Of a stretch of DNA of 64,000 nt, positions 1 through 8,165 are shown piece after piece (position 1 is the stretch's first letter; every line of letters starts with the position of its first letter). The stretch comes from Leptospira levettii (GTDB lineage: Bacteria > Spirochaetota > Leptospiria > Leptospirales > Leptospiraceae): positions 496,001-560,000 of the forward strand of contig NZ_NPDM01000002.1 in assembly GCF_002812085.1 (NCBI RefSeq), written 5' to 3'. Position numbers and translations under genes: made by a program. The notes beneath the pieces are model-generated. The model saw nothing but the letters and a program-made list of their open reading frames with translations. It did not search any database and was not told where the DNA came from.

Positions 1-2
1 GT

Positions 3-1838
3 TTTTTTCTATTTTTATCCAATTGTTGGGCAAATCCTTTAACCCACCCTCCTCTCGAATGTCTGATGAAGTTAGACAATTTCCTTTGTCCAAATAAAGA
101 TTTGCTCAAACGATATTCACCTGGAATTTATTTATATTTATTACCAGAATCTAGAGCTACCATTTCCAATTTGACAAATTACTCCATCGTGGAGACGGGC
201 TTTGTTGTAGGAACTGCACCATCTGACGTCAGTTTTGTGAATGTCGGTTATGATGACGCCCCACCGACAAGAGTCCCTGTTGTCAATGGAAGTTGGAGTT
301 TTCCTTTACCAGCAAAAGCGATAACAAATAGTTTTTGGATCTATGGAAGTTTGCACACTATTTATGTACAAATCCCATTAGAAAAACCGAATGTTATCCT
401 TGTTCGTAAAGGTACAAATAAAGACACGAACGGAGATGGGTATCCTGATTTGATTGTGTCGGCGAATAATTCAGCTGCAAATATAGGATATGGATACGTA
501 TATACAACAAACATTAATACAAAACAACTGAATGTTACACCGAACACAAGTTTAACGGATGGGATCACGCAAACTTATTTTGGTTCTCGGATTGCATCTG
601 GAGATTTCAACGGAGATGGGTTTGCTGATGTGTTTGTTGGAGCTCAAGCTTACACTCCCGCTACAAATTATCTAGGTAAAGCATATCTTTTCCTAAGCCG
701 TGGTCAATCAGGTATCCCATCCCAAAATCTAAATTCGGGTGGAACAGCGGACGCAGTTCTTAGCGGATTGTCTGGGACAGGGAGATTTGGAACGAATATT
801 ATCGGAGCCGACATTAACAACGATGGTTATGATGACGGAATTTTTGCATCTCCTTGGAATGATGAAGTATTTATATTTTATAGCCAAGGATCTCCTGCAA
901 TCAAGACACAGGATACCAATACTGCTGATATATCGTATAAACCAAATGTTAACGATAATTTCGGATCGTATGCATTAGCAGGAGATGTGAATGGAGATGG
1001 TTATTTAGACCTTGTTGTCAGTGCAGCTACCTATTCCTCTAGTTTGGGAAGGATCTATATTTTTATTTCCAATCAAGGATTATTGCCATCATCTCCCCAG
1101 CAATTTTTGGTTGCCCCAGTTGTACCTTCCCCTGGTTGTGCGACGGGAACTGGTTGCCAATTTGGGGCAAATTTTGTTTTGGATTATTTTAATTCAGATC
1201 GTTGTATCGATCTTGCTGTTGGTGGACCCACCTTCAATACAAACCAAGGGATTGTTTTTGTATACCATTCCAATTGTGATTCCACAAGTCCTTATCAAAA
1301 TCAGCCAGTGTCAACATTCATTGGACCTCCTACTCTTAGTTGTAATGGTAGTAGTTGTTTGTTTGGAGGTACTCTTGCATCAGGTGATTCAAATGGAGAT
1401 GGATCGCCTGATCTTTTGATTGGATCCACTGGTGCTAGTTCTGGGATCGGTGACGTTTATTTAGTGTTAAATGATCAAAACACAGGATTTCGCAATATGG
1501 ATCTAAGCGCCGGAGGATCATCGGCTAGTCTCTTTTCAGGTTCATTTGCAAATCGAAATTTTTCCCAAGGAATTAGATTCCAAGATACCAATGCTGATGG
1601 CCTACAAGACATTGTGATCTCTGAACCAACAACCACCAATCAAGTATATACCTTCCATAGCATCCGTGGAGGAGTTCCAACAAACCAGAACCTAAATTCT
1701 GGTGGTGTGACAAGCCAAACACTGATCCCTCCAGCTGGAACTGCTTTTGGGAATACAATTGCACAATTGAGAAACAAGGCAGAAGAGTATTTGATTGCAA
1801 TGATAATGAAAGCTAAATTCTTTATGGGTTGGATTTAG
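3..1838 (+). CDS. FG-GAP repeat lipoprotein, 5' end outside window
   Basis: The frame is open from the left edge of the window, so the true start lies upstream. The first visible residues are FFLFLSNC, a lipobox with the acylated Cys at bases 24-26, which implies export and lipid anchoring. At least seven FG-GAP/integrin-alpha-like repeats follow, each with a Ca-binding core such as DTNGDGYPDLIVSA, DFNGDGFADVFVGA and DVNGDGYLDLVVSA. The fold should be a surface or periplasmic beta-propeller; the ligand is unknown. An in-frame ATG at base 66 exists but would remove the lipobox, so it is probably not the start. The C-terminus (after about base 1750) loses the repeat pattern and ends in a basic hydrophobic tail, which could reflect a late frameshift. 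Family call is firm, function unknown. Confidence 0.85.
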   Translation, partial: FFLFLSNCWANPLTHPPLECLMKLDNFLCPNKDLLKRYSPGIYLYLLPESRATISNLTNYSIVETGFVVGTAPSDVSFVNVGYDDAPPTRVPVVNGSWSFPLPAKAITNSFWIYGSLHTIYVQIPLEKPNVILVRKGTNKDTNGDGYPDLIVSANNSAANIGYGYVYTTNINTKQLNVTPNTSLTDGITQTYFGSRIASGDFNGDGFADVFVGAQAYTPATNYLGKAYLFLSRGQSGIPSQNLNSGGTADAVLSGLSGTGRFGTNIIGADINNDGYDDGIFASPWNDEVFIFYSQGSPAIKTQDTNTADISYKPNVNDNFGSYALAGDVNGDGYLDLVVSAATYSSSLGRIYIFISNQGLLPSSPQQFLVAPVVPSPGCATGTGCQFGANFVLDYFNSDRCIDLAVGGPTFNTNQGIVFVYHSNCDSTSPYQNQPVSTFIGPPTLSCNGSSCLFGGTLASGDSNGDGSPDLLIGSTGASSGIGDVYLVLNDQNTGFRNMDLSAGGSSASLFSGSFANRNFSQGIRFQDTNADGLQDIVISEPTTTNQVYTFHSIRGGVPTNQNLNSGGVTSQTLIPPAGTAFGNTIAQLRNKAEEYLIAMIMKAKFFMGWI

Positions 1839-1929
1839 TACAGTTTCATAAAAACCAAAACAATCATAAATTCATTGGAACTAAAAACTCTCCCCCAAAG
1901 GAGATGATCTTCCCTCCCACTTTTCCACC

Positions 1930-2385
1930 TCACTCCACTACTGCATGGGGGAAATAAACACCTTGGTAATCCAAAGATAAAACATTTTGTTTATTCACTT
2001 CCACATATTGGTATTTGTTTTCATTGATTTGTTTTACTTTATAGTAAGTTTTGTTTCCAATAAAGTCTGAATCCAATAAAATAGGATCTGTGATTTCTAA
2101 CGTAACGAGTTCAAATTCACAATCTTTTAACCAATTGATTTTATTTTTCACATAGAATTTATCGATAATGCGATGGAAGGTTGCAAATTCATTTGTGATT
2201 TCGACATGGATATTTAATTCTCCATTCTCCAAAGGAATTGTCTCCAAGTAATAACCAGTTTTCAGACGACATTCTAAATTTGATTGGTTTGCATTAGGAA
2301 TGGAAAAAAGCCTAGCAGAATGAAGCTGAAAACTCATCGCAGTAACTAAAATAAAAGAGAATAATAGTAATTTCTTTGGAATCAT
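1930..2385 (-). CDS. small exported protein of unknown function
   Basis: A 151-residue protein with an N-terminal signal peptide: basic start MIPKK, then a hydrophobic stretch to about residue 22. The rest is mixed alpha/beta with two Cys in the mature part (CRLK and DCEFELV) that could form a disulfide. No family recognised. It is the last of a run of minus-strand genes encoding exported proteins (4245 down to 1930), separated from the preceding one by about 90 bases, and it converges on the FG-GAP gene. Periplasmic or surface location is inferred from the signal peptide. Confidence 0.6.
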   Translation of the reverse strand: MIPKKLLLFSFILVTAMSFQLHSARLFSIPNANQSNLECRLKTGYYLETIPLENGELNIHVEITNEFATFHRIIDKFYVKNKINWLKDCEFELVTLEITDPILLDSDFIGNKTYYKVKQINENKYQYVEVNKQNVLSLDYQGVYFPHAVVE

Positions 2386-2475
2386 AAAATAACCAACTTA
2401 CCACTAACAAAAAGTAGAGTAAGAATTAGGAAAGATATTTTTAGAACCATTTTTAAAAAACTGGTATCTAGAAAA

Positions 2476-3318
2476 TTAATAAGAAATACCGACACCAAAC
2501 TTTGCCGAATATTCTTTCAAAGACCAAATGTGATCCAATTTTTCTCTAAAAAGATTCGCAGCTGTTGGGCTTGGTGTTTTTTTATGGGAATCATATTGAT
2601 TGCCTATAACTTCTACCATCAAATAAAATTGATCATGTAACAATATTCTGGAACCTAACGTGAGGTTTGATTGGACTAAATAGGAATCTGTAAATCGTTC
2701 CCTACCCAATCCAAATCCAACACGGACATATGGATCAAATGTGGAACTTTCTAAGAAATGGTATCCCAATTGAAACGAAAGGTACCGCATATGTAAAAAA
2801 CTATTATCATTATAGGTTTGGTATGGTAATAGGATTTCATAAGCAATCAGATGATTCATATCATAACTTGGAAAATTGGGAAGTTCTCGAGTCAACAATC
2901 CTAAATTAAAGATGGTATTTGATTTATCTGGCCGAATGTCCTTTGCCTGAAAATTTGAACTATTAACACTGATTCCAAGACCAACTCCAGATTTGAATAC
3001 AGATTCATAGAATAGAGAAACATTTTGACCATCGAGTTTTGGTTTGGGAGCATTTTCAAATGCGATCCAACTTGCCACTTTTTGTTCGTGAGTCCCATAA
3101 TGGTTTGTTAAATTTCCAATGACATTGGAGCGGTTGTTGATATTGTTTTCTGTATTTGAATAACTGCTACTAATTTTGTAAGGACTAAATTGTGGGTAAG
3201 CCACAACTTCCGAATAGGCACCTTCAAAATAAGATTTTTCTCTAATTTTATTTTGAGAATAGATTCCTAAATGAAAGAAAAGAAATAAAAAGAAAACCAC
3301 AACTTTATTTTGATTCAT
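2476..3318 (-). CDS. exported beta-barrel-like protein, unknown function
   Basis: About 280 residues. The start at 3318 puts a clean signal peptide (MNQNKVVVFFLFLFFHLGIYS) at the N-terminus; an ATG 18 bases upstream at 3336 is also in frame and lies closer to the previous stop codon. The mature part has alternating polar/aromatic beta strands (for example MRYLSFQLGYHF, YVRVGFGLGRERF, FYLMVEVIGNQYDS) and ends in aromatic strand FGVGISY, as in outer-membrane beta-barrels. It follows the lipoprotein gene at 3344 with almost no gap, so the two are probably co-transcribed. Outer membrane location is inferred. Confidence 0.6.
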   Translation of the reverse strand: MNQNKVVVFFLFLFFHLGIYSQNKIREKSYFEGAYSEVVAYPQFSPYKISSSYSNTENNINNRSNVIGNLTNHYGTHEQKVASWIAFENAPKPKLDGQNVSLFYESVFKSGVGLGISVNSSNFQAKDIRPDKSNTIFNLGLLTRELPNFPSYDMNHLIAYEILLPYQTYNDNSFLHMRYLSFQLGYHFLESSTFDPYVRVGFGLGRERFTDSYLVQSNLTLGSRILLHDQFYLMVEVIGNQYDSHKKTPSPTAANLFREKLDHIWSLKEYSAKFGVGISY

Positions 3319-3343
3319 TTTACTTCGAGCTACCATTTATCTT

Positions 3344-4015
3344 TTAATTAATTTCTTCTTCCGAGTCATGTATAAATTTTCCATTATACTCATATTCATA
3401 ATACAAAAGTTGTTCTCTAGGTGTTACCACCTTCAGCTCATTTGTACCTTTCTTTTGTATAGAACCATCAAACTCGAGTAAATTACGAACACAAAAGTAC
3501 TGGTCATAACCTGTCGTTTGTTTCCATTCGTTCTTTGGATACCGTTCCGATTGGTAATACGGCAATTTTTGCCGAATCCGATTTCCCTTTTTATAATAAG
3601 AGTATGGATATAAATATGAGATTTTTGATTTTGGTTCGTTTCCATTCCATTCAAATTGATACTGTTCCTTATCCTCATCTATTTGGATTGGTTTTGTTTG
3701 GTCGTAACAATATTCAAAAAGGATCCTAACAGAAGACTTATCTTTGGAAACGGAATCAAACAATTCCTTATGATTGAGTATGTGATTGTTTGGGTCAGAC
3801 AGAAGAGCATCCAAATTTTCTGGTTCCATATAAAAAGCAGTTTGTGTATAATGCCAAGTACCATAATATGAGGCTTCTAACATCCGAATTCCGCCAATTG
3901 ATTTGAGTCGGTAATCAGATGTTACACCTGGCGAAACGATCGTCAGATAATAACGAGAAGAACAAAGTTGAAAAAGAAAACAAAAGAGAAAAAAACCAAA
4001 AATTCGAATGATCAT
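3344..4015 (-). CDS. lipoprotein of unknown function
   Basis: A 223-residue protein starting with a lipoprotein signal peptide; the hydrophobic stretch ends in lipobox LFQLC followed by SS. The mature protein is rich in Tyr and Lys (YLYPYSYYKKGNR) with no domain I recognise. It is second in a minus-strand run of three closely spaced genes (4245 to 2476) that all encode exported proteins, so a shared envelope role is plausible but not shown. Confidence 0.6.
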   Translation of the reverse strand: MIIRIFGFFLFCFLFQLCSSRYYLTIVSPGVTSDYRLKSIGGIRMLEASYYGTWHYTQTAFYMEPENLDALLSDPNNHILNHKELFDSVSKDKSSVRILFEYCYDQTKPIQIDEDKEQYQFEWNGNEPKSKISYLYPYSYYKKGNRIRQKLPYYQSERYPKNEWKQTTGYDQYFCVRNLLEFDGSIQKKGTNELKVVTPREQLLYYEYEYNGKFIHDSEEEIN

Positions 4016-4038
4016 CTTTTGAATATAATTCTCTTAGC

Positions 4039-4245
4039 TCACATCATACCGCAGGAAACTACAATTCCATTCCATTGAGTATCACAGGCTCTTAGATCGT
4101 TTGGATAGATGATTCTACAAACTTGGAATAATTTCCAAGCATCAGAACAAGCTTTACTCGATGAGCCAGTTTCTTTTTCGGTATTGAACTCACAGTTGGT
4201 AAAACATAAAAAACAAATAACGAATGTAAAGACATAAAGACGCAT
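4039..4245 (-). CDS. small Cys-rich lipoprotein
   Basis: A 68-residue protein with a lipoprotein signal ending in CFTNC and a mature part of only about 45 residues holding four more Cys (SKACSD, QVCRII, RACDT, VSCGMM), which suggests disulfides. It resembles in style, but not clearly in sequence, the Cys-rich exported protein at 44741. Function unknown. It is the first gene of the minus-strand exported-protein run. Confidence 0.55.
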   Translation of the reverse strand: MRLYVFTFVICFLCFTNCEFNTEKETGSSSKACSDAWKLFQVCRIIYPNDLRACDTQWNGIVVSCGMM

Positions 4246-4424
4246 AAATCAAAGACCCTCTTAAAGTTAACTCATTCACTACAAATTTGTTACATTTTCC
4301 ACCTAACAAACTAGTGAATACAAGAAAATTTTAATTTAACAATATGAATTGCTCGTGAGAATGTAAAATTCGTTAGTTGGCTTACGATGGCATTATTGTT
4401 CGAAGCGATTTTGCTTCGGGACTT

Positions 4425-4504
4425 GACCTCTCCGCGGCAAACACTTCGTATGTTTGTCACGCTCCGAGGCACGGCTCCGCTCGACGTTTGCCTTCCTGGC
4501 AAAC
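4425..4504. repeat. GC-rich intergenic sequence with nested inverted repeats
   Basis: The 375-base gap 4246-4620 has no convincing gene. Its first part is AT-rich. From about 4425 it becomes GC-rich, with GGCAAAC near 4434-4440 and a perfect hairpin GTTTGCC (4486-4492), loop TTCCT, GGCAAAC (4498-4504). There is no T-tract, so a standard terminator is unlikely. The base composition differs from both flanks, which suggests a dispersed intergenic repeat or a remnant left beside the tRNA integration site. Confidence 0.4.
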
Positions 4505-4620
4505 TTACAGAAACTATGACTCCCTATGGGTCGTCACAGTTTCTGGTCGCGTCACTGTTCAAGCCCCTCCGGGGTTGGTGATTTGTTTGAATGTTGGTGA
4601 AAAAATGAAAGGAGTGTTTT

Positions 4621-4639
4621 GCGGGCGGAGGGACTTGAA
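4621..4639. other. attL, left integration repeat
   Basis: Nineteen bases, GCGGGCGGAGGGACTTGAA, identical to the 3' end of the tRNA-Leu gene at 21755-21773. Identity breaks off at base 4640. It is the tRNA fragment displaced when the element integrated, and it sits 69 bases before the integrase start. Confidence 0.85.
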
Positions 4640-4708
4640 TTCCTAAGCGATGATTATGTAGCATAAAAATGAAGTTAACTATGGTTAGCGTTTTTCCGTA
4701 TTTTAAAT

Positions 4709-5536
4709 ATGGAAAAATTCAAACTCTCTAATATTCTAAATCTTCCTGTTAGCAAAAGAGAACTCAACAGGTTTTTATCCTTTTATAAATCGCTTAACGG
4801 AAAACAAATCACATCGGAAGCTATCATCCGTTATCTTCTCACAAGAAGGCAAGCTGGTATCACTTCCAAAACCTTGAAGGCAGATAAATCCGCTATTTTG
4901 CACTGCTTAAAAATCCTCTCTCTTGGTTCTGAAAAATCTCAACTCGAATTAACAAAGATTAGATCCATTGTGCATGAATCAGTCAAACTCCATTGTCCAC
5001 CTACAAGAATCAGAGAAACCGATTTAATCTCTGAATCGGAAATGAAACTCTTCATGAAGCAAGCACCTTTACGGCTTCGCCTCATCGCCTATTTTCTTTG
5101 GACAACAGGACTCAGGCCACATGAATTGCTTAACCTAAAATGGAAGGATGGGATCCAGAAAGGGGAATTCGTAGAATTCACGTTAAAGGGCAAAGGAGAA
5201 AGGATCCGACACATCCTAGCACCTTCAGAACTTGTCGCAAAGCTATTCCCTACTTTCCAATCTAAAGACTATCTATTTGCAAATTTAAAGGGAGAGCAAC
5301 TTACCCAAAACGCACTAAACAAAATGTTTTCTCGTTATGGTGTAAGGATCTTAGGAAGGCGAGTGTTCCCCTATTTGTTCAGGCATACTTTCGCAACTTC
5401 TCAAATCAAAGCTGGAATCGATATCGGAGCAATCTCCGAGTTTATGGGTAACTCACCTGAACTCTTGGTTAGGGTATATCTTCACTCATCTATGAAAGCA
5501 GATTCAATCATGAGCCAATACCAACGGATAGCATAA
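4709..5536 (+). CDS. tyrosine recombinase (integrase)
   Basis: 275 residues: a SAM-like N-terminal core-binding domain (about 1-95) and a catalytic domain. Visible catalytic positions are Arg136 in TTGLRPHEL, Lys near 160-162 in LKGKGER, Arg225 in FRHTFATS and the nucleophile Tyr257 in RVYLHSS. Two positions usually held by His are changed: the first residue of box II HxxR is Tyr222, and the usual LGH is MGN (Asn248). It lies 69 bases inside attL, the normal place for an integrase acting on a tRNA-end att site. It should catalyse integration and, perhaps with a partner, excision. Family certain; the site is inferred from position. Confidence 0.9.
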   Translation: MEKFKLSNILNLPVSKRELNRFLSFYKSLNGKQITSEAIIRYLLTRRQAGITSKTLKADKSAILHCLKILSLGSEKSQLELTKIRSIVHESVKLHCPPTRIRETDLISESEMKLFMKQAPLRLRLIAYFLWTTGLRPHELLNLKWKDGIQKGEFVEFTLKGKGERIRHILAPSELVAKLFPTFQSKDYLFANLKGEQLTQNALNKMFSRYGVRILGRRVFPYLFRHTFATSQIKAGIDIGAISEFMGNSPELLVRVYLHSSMKADSIMSQYQRIA

Positions 5537-5554
5537 CAAAGGATAAACAAAAAA

Positions 5555-5734
5555 ATGAAAATAGAAACCAACGGGAACCTTCTGTCTTTTCCAATGAGAC
5601 ATAACACATTAAAGCCATGCTCTCGATGTAAGAGAGTAACGAACCTATTTCAATACAATCTTTGTCGGGTTTGTTTGAATCAAGATTTCAAAGATATCAA
5701 AGAAGAATTTGCAAAGCATGGAGTAACATTCTGA
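5555..5734 (+). CDS. small zinc-ribbon protein
   Basis: A 59-residue reading frame between the integrase and the replicase. It has paired CxxC motifs, CSRC (22-25) and CRVC (37-40), as in a small zinc ribbon, followed by a charged helix. Its TGA overlaps the ATG of the replicase by one base, so the two are probably translationally coupled. This suggests a nucleic-acid-binding accessory to replication. Function is inferred; the gene is supported by the motif and the tight junction. Confidence 0.6.
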   Translation: MKIETNGNLLSFPMRHNTLKPCSRCKRVTNLFQYNLCRVCLNQDFKDIKEEFAKHGVTF

Positions 5735-7197
5735 TGATTGAACTCGTACAAAAAGAACTACAGAAGTCTATCCCTGCCAAATATTACGAAAGTTTTTTTG
5801 CAAAGATGACTCTCGTGAAAATGAATGAAACTAGAATCGTTTTCGGCTTAGAAGGATCAGGAGCTTCCACAACAAAGAAGCATATTGAAAATAAATATTT
5901 CAATGAACTTGAATCAGCCGTTTCCTCTTCTGTCGGGAAAAGGAAAATTGAAATCCTTGTATTAGAAAAAATAGATACAACGAAAACGCCTAAACAATCG
6001 GACAAAATAGATTATGACGGCGAAGTCCACAAAGTCGAATCCTATTTAAAAGATCATCTTACCATTCGCTACAATGTTCTAAACCGATGCTTAGAACACA
6101 AACCGAAAGGAATGAAAGACTTTGTCCTTTGGAGTGATCGAGATTTTTCAGACCTTTATTTAAACCTACGAAGACAAAAGGAATTTAAGTATGTTTCGAG
6201 AGATACTCTCCTTGCGATACTTACTTCTAGTTTTGTTCCTTCTTTCCATCCTGTAAGAGAATACTTCCCTTCTATTGCTGACCAGTGGGATGGAAAAACA
6301 GATTATATTGGACAGGTCTGCTCTTGTGTAAATGTGACGAATGATATCAAGTTTAGACAATTCTTTGAAAAATGGCTCTTTGCTTCCTTACATACATTGT
6401 ATTCAGAAAGACCATTTAAGAATGAATACTGTTTAATCTTCCAAGGTTCTCAAGGCTGGTTTAAATCGACTTTCATTGATGGATTGATTCCGAAAGCACT
6501 TGCACCTTATTATAACTCTAGAATTCCAGAGAATCTAAAATCAAAAGACTTGGTTATCATGGCTTCTAGTGTTTTCATTTGGAACCTTGATGAAATCGAT
6601 AGCATCACAAGAAAAAAGGAAGCGGCTGAACTCAAACAGTTCCTTTCCAATTCAGTAGCGATTGAAAGAGCGGCTTATGGTCGAAATATGCAATCATGGA
6701 CTAGGATATCAAATTTCCTAGGAGCATGTAACAAGGTTGAATTCCTCATCGATGAGACAGGAAACAGAAGGTTTATTGTTTTCTCACTTGCTGAAGCAAT
6801 TAAGATAAACAAATTTCAAAAGATACCAATTGAAAAGTTTTGGGCACAAGTTTACTGCAAATACAAAAAAGCAAAGACTTCTCAAATTTATATGTCACCA
6901 GAAGAGAAGTTAGCAATTGCAGCTAACAACCTTCAATACGAATATCATAACAATGATTATGAAATCATTCTAAAATACTTCCAAATGCTTCCTTTAAATC
7001 AATACGATTCAAAGAACAAGAGTCATCAATGGCTGAGTGCAACCGATATATTTTTATTCATACATTCAAAGCACCCTACCTTTAAAATGAATACTGCCTG
7101 GATCGGCAGAGGACTGATGCAATTAAAATTCGAGAAAAGACGAACCAATGCAAACGGTAAACAATTTCTCGTTTCAATCCAAAATCAAAAAAACTAG
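5734..7197 (+). CDS. replication ATPase: DnaA-N-like domain plus VirE-like helicase
   Basis: 487 residues. The start at 5734 follows the preceding TGA by overlap; longer in-frame starts would run through the zinc-ribbon gene. Residues 1-78 resemble DnaA domain I (LQKSIPAKYYESFF, then a beta strand, a helix with KYFNELE, and a final strand IEILVLE), the part of DnaA that binds helicase and DiaA-type partners. Residues about 165-350 are a VirE/D5-like P-loop domain: FHPVREYFPS, WDGKTDYI, Walker A GSQGWFKST (238-246), Walker B FIWNLDEID (281-289), sensor region ACNK (331-334) and GNRRF (343-347). The C-terminus is a probable winged helix. It is the only P-loop ATPase found in the element and is the likely replication initiator or helicase. 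Confidence 0.8.
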   Translation: MIELVQKELQKSIPAKYYESFFAKMTLVKMNETRIVFGLEGSGASTTKKHIENKYFNELESAVSSSVGKRKIEILVLEKIDTTKTPKQSDKIDYDGEVHKVESYLKDHLTIRYNVLNRCLEHKPKGMKDFVLWSDRDFSDLYLNLRRQKEFKYVSRDTLLAILTSSFVPSFHPVREYFPSIADQWDGKTDYIGQVCSCVNVTNDIKFRQFFEKWLFASLHTLYSERPFKNEYCLIFQGSQGWFKSTFIDGLIPKALAPYYNSRIPENLKSKDLVIMASSVFIWNLDEIDSITRKKEAAELKQFLSNSVAIERAAYGRNMQSWTRISNFLGACNKVEFLIDETGNRRFIVFSLAEAIKINKFQKIPIEKFWAQVYCKYKKAKTSQIYMSPEEKLAIAANNLQYEYHNNDYEIILKYFQMLPLNQYDSKNKSHQWLSATDIFLFIHSKHPTFKMNTAWIGRGLMQLKFEKRRTNANGKQFLVSIQNQKN

Positions 7198-7230
7198 CCA
7201 TGTCGGCATGTCGGCATTTTCAGAAAAACT
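7198..7230 (+). repeat. left copy of 33-bp inverted repeat
   Basis: It begins one base after the replicase stop codon. It contains two tandem copies of TGTCGGCA followed by the palindrome TTTTC-A-GAAAA and CT. The reverse complement of 21418-21450 is the same sequence except for the central base of the palindrome. Possible roles are an operator for the ribbon-helix-helix protein, a replication origin or terminus, or a recombination site. Confidence 0.75.
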
Positions 7231-7244
7231 CTAGGATTTGAAAA

Positions 7245-7562
7245 ATGGAAATAAAACAAGAAATCAGATTTAGTCATCGATACTTTAAGTTAAAGACTCT
7301 TGGTGGCTATGTAGAAGAGGCTCATCTACTTGCCGTTATTCGAATTGATCTTGAGGATCTTCCAAAGGTTTTCAAAACATTCGATTGCATTCATTCTGAT
7401 GGGAAATATCCACTTCCTGACTTTGGCGAGTATATGCTATTGCTATTTCAAAAATCTGGATGGTGGTCTTTGTTTCCAACTCTCAGAAGATACACCCCTA
7501 GCAAGTTCGAATATTACAACGGTCTCATAGGACAAACTTTCAAAGTAATCATTAAGGAGTAA
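7245..7562 (+). CDS. unknown early protein
   Basis: 105 residues, soluble, beta-rich with several aromatic residues (SGWWSLFPTL near the middle). An AGGA lies just upstream of the ATG. No family recognised. It sits between the replicase and two small helical proteins, so it is probably an early or replication-associated gene. Confidence 0.5.
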   Translation: MEIKQEIRFSHRYFKLKTLGGYVEEAHLLAVIRIDLEDLPKVFKTFDCIHSDGKYPLPDFGEYMLLLFQKSGWWSLFPTLRRYTPSKFEYYNGLIGQTFKVIIKE

Positions 7563-7565
7563 CGC

Positions 7566-7793
7566 ATGACAAAGACTAAAGGAAAACAAGCCTACCAAGA
7601 ATCATCTGAACTAAAACCCGTATGGGCCAATGAACTTGAAAGAATCAATATCAATATCGAGGCCTTTCGAAACAAAGTCGGAAATTTGATTTATGCTCTC
7701 AACTCAACTCAGGTTGAACTTGAAAAACTAATTGCCCTTAGAAGCAAACTCCTGGCAGAGAGAAAACAACCAGGACTAGGGTTAAAAGCATGA
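7566..7793 (+). CDS. small coiled-coil protein
   Basis: 75 residues, highly charged, with heptad-like leucines and isoleucines from about residue 25 to 65 (INIEAFRNKVGNLIYAL, then ELEKLIALRSKLLAE). A good AAGGAG lies eight bases before the ATG. It overlaps the next gene by four bases. Function unknown. Confidence 0.55.
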   Translation: MTKTKGKQAYQESSELKPVWANELERININIEAFRNKVGNLIYALNSTQVELEKLIALRSKLLAERKQPGLGLKA

Positions 7794-8017
7794 ACGTAGA
7801 ATTAAACGAACATGAGTTATACCATATTGCTCTAGGCTTACGAACTGTATACGAATACCAAGGGAAATTACTAGAGAGTTTAGAAAGAAATCCCAAATTG
7901 CATTCAATAGGAAAAATCGAGAATCTAAGAAAGAATCGAAACGAAGTAAAAGAGATGTTGGATAAATTTCATTTATTGACTTCCTCTTTGACAAAGGGAG
8001 AGACCAATGTTTCCTGA
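7790..8017 (+). CDS. small helical protein, unknown function
   Basis: 75 residues, almost all alpha-helical by composition (GLRTVYEYQGKLLESLER, ENLRKNRNEVKEML). Its ATGA start overlaps the previous stop and its 3' end overlaps the next small frame by 11 bases, so it lies in a translationally coupled chain. No family recognised. Confidence 0.5.
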   Translation: MNVELNEHELYHIALGLRTVYEYQGKLLESLERNPKLHSIGKIENLRKNRNEVKEMLDKFHLLTSSLTKGETNVS

Positions 8018-8117
8018 TGAATTATTAAACTGGAATTCCTTTCGTATTGGTTGCCTAATAGCTTCGGCTTTGCTGATTTTAATATTAGACGAACACTTAA
8101 ACAACAAACAAGACTAA
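8007..8117 (+). CDS. 36-residue single-pass membrane peptide
   Basis: A 36-residue frame starting inside the previous gene. A short polar N-terminus is followed by a hydrophobic segment (IGCLIASALLILIL) and a polar tail DEHLNNKQD. Overlap with the upstream gene and the membrane segment support it. Short membrane peptides are common in membrane-containing viruses; no function assigned. Confidence 0.4.
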   Translation: MFPDELLNWNSFRIGCLIASALLILILDEHLNNKQD

Positions 8118-8140
8118 CTTTCTTCTTGACAGCTTTCCCT

Positions 8141-8165
8141 CCATTGCCTTGGACTTAGGCAATGG
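8141..8165 (+). promoter_or_regulatory. hairpin overlapping a start codon
   Basis: A perfect 8-bp inverted repeat, CCATTGCC (8141-8148) and GGCAATGG (8158-8165), with a 9-base loop. The right arm contains the ATG at 8162 of the next gene. There is no T-tract, so it is not a standard terminator. A folded mRNA would hide the start codon. A TTGACA at about 8126-8131 lies upstream without a clear -10 partner. Confidence 0.4.

Noticed and set aside
66..1838. Start of the FG-GAP gene at ATG 66
   Set aside because: The frame is open to the window edge and contains a lipobox upstream of this ATG.
4387..4646. Small coding frames in the GC-rich gap before attL
   Set aside because: Overlapping frames in several phases over inverted repeats, no ribosome sites, one runs through the att repeat.
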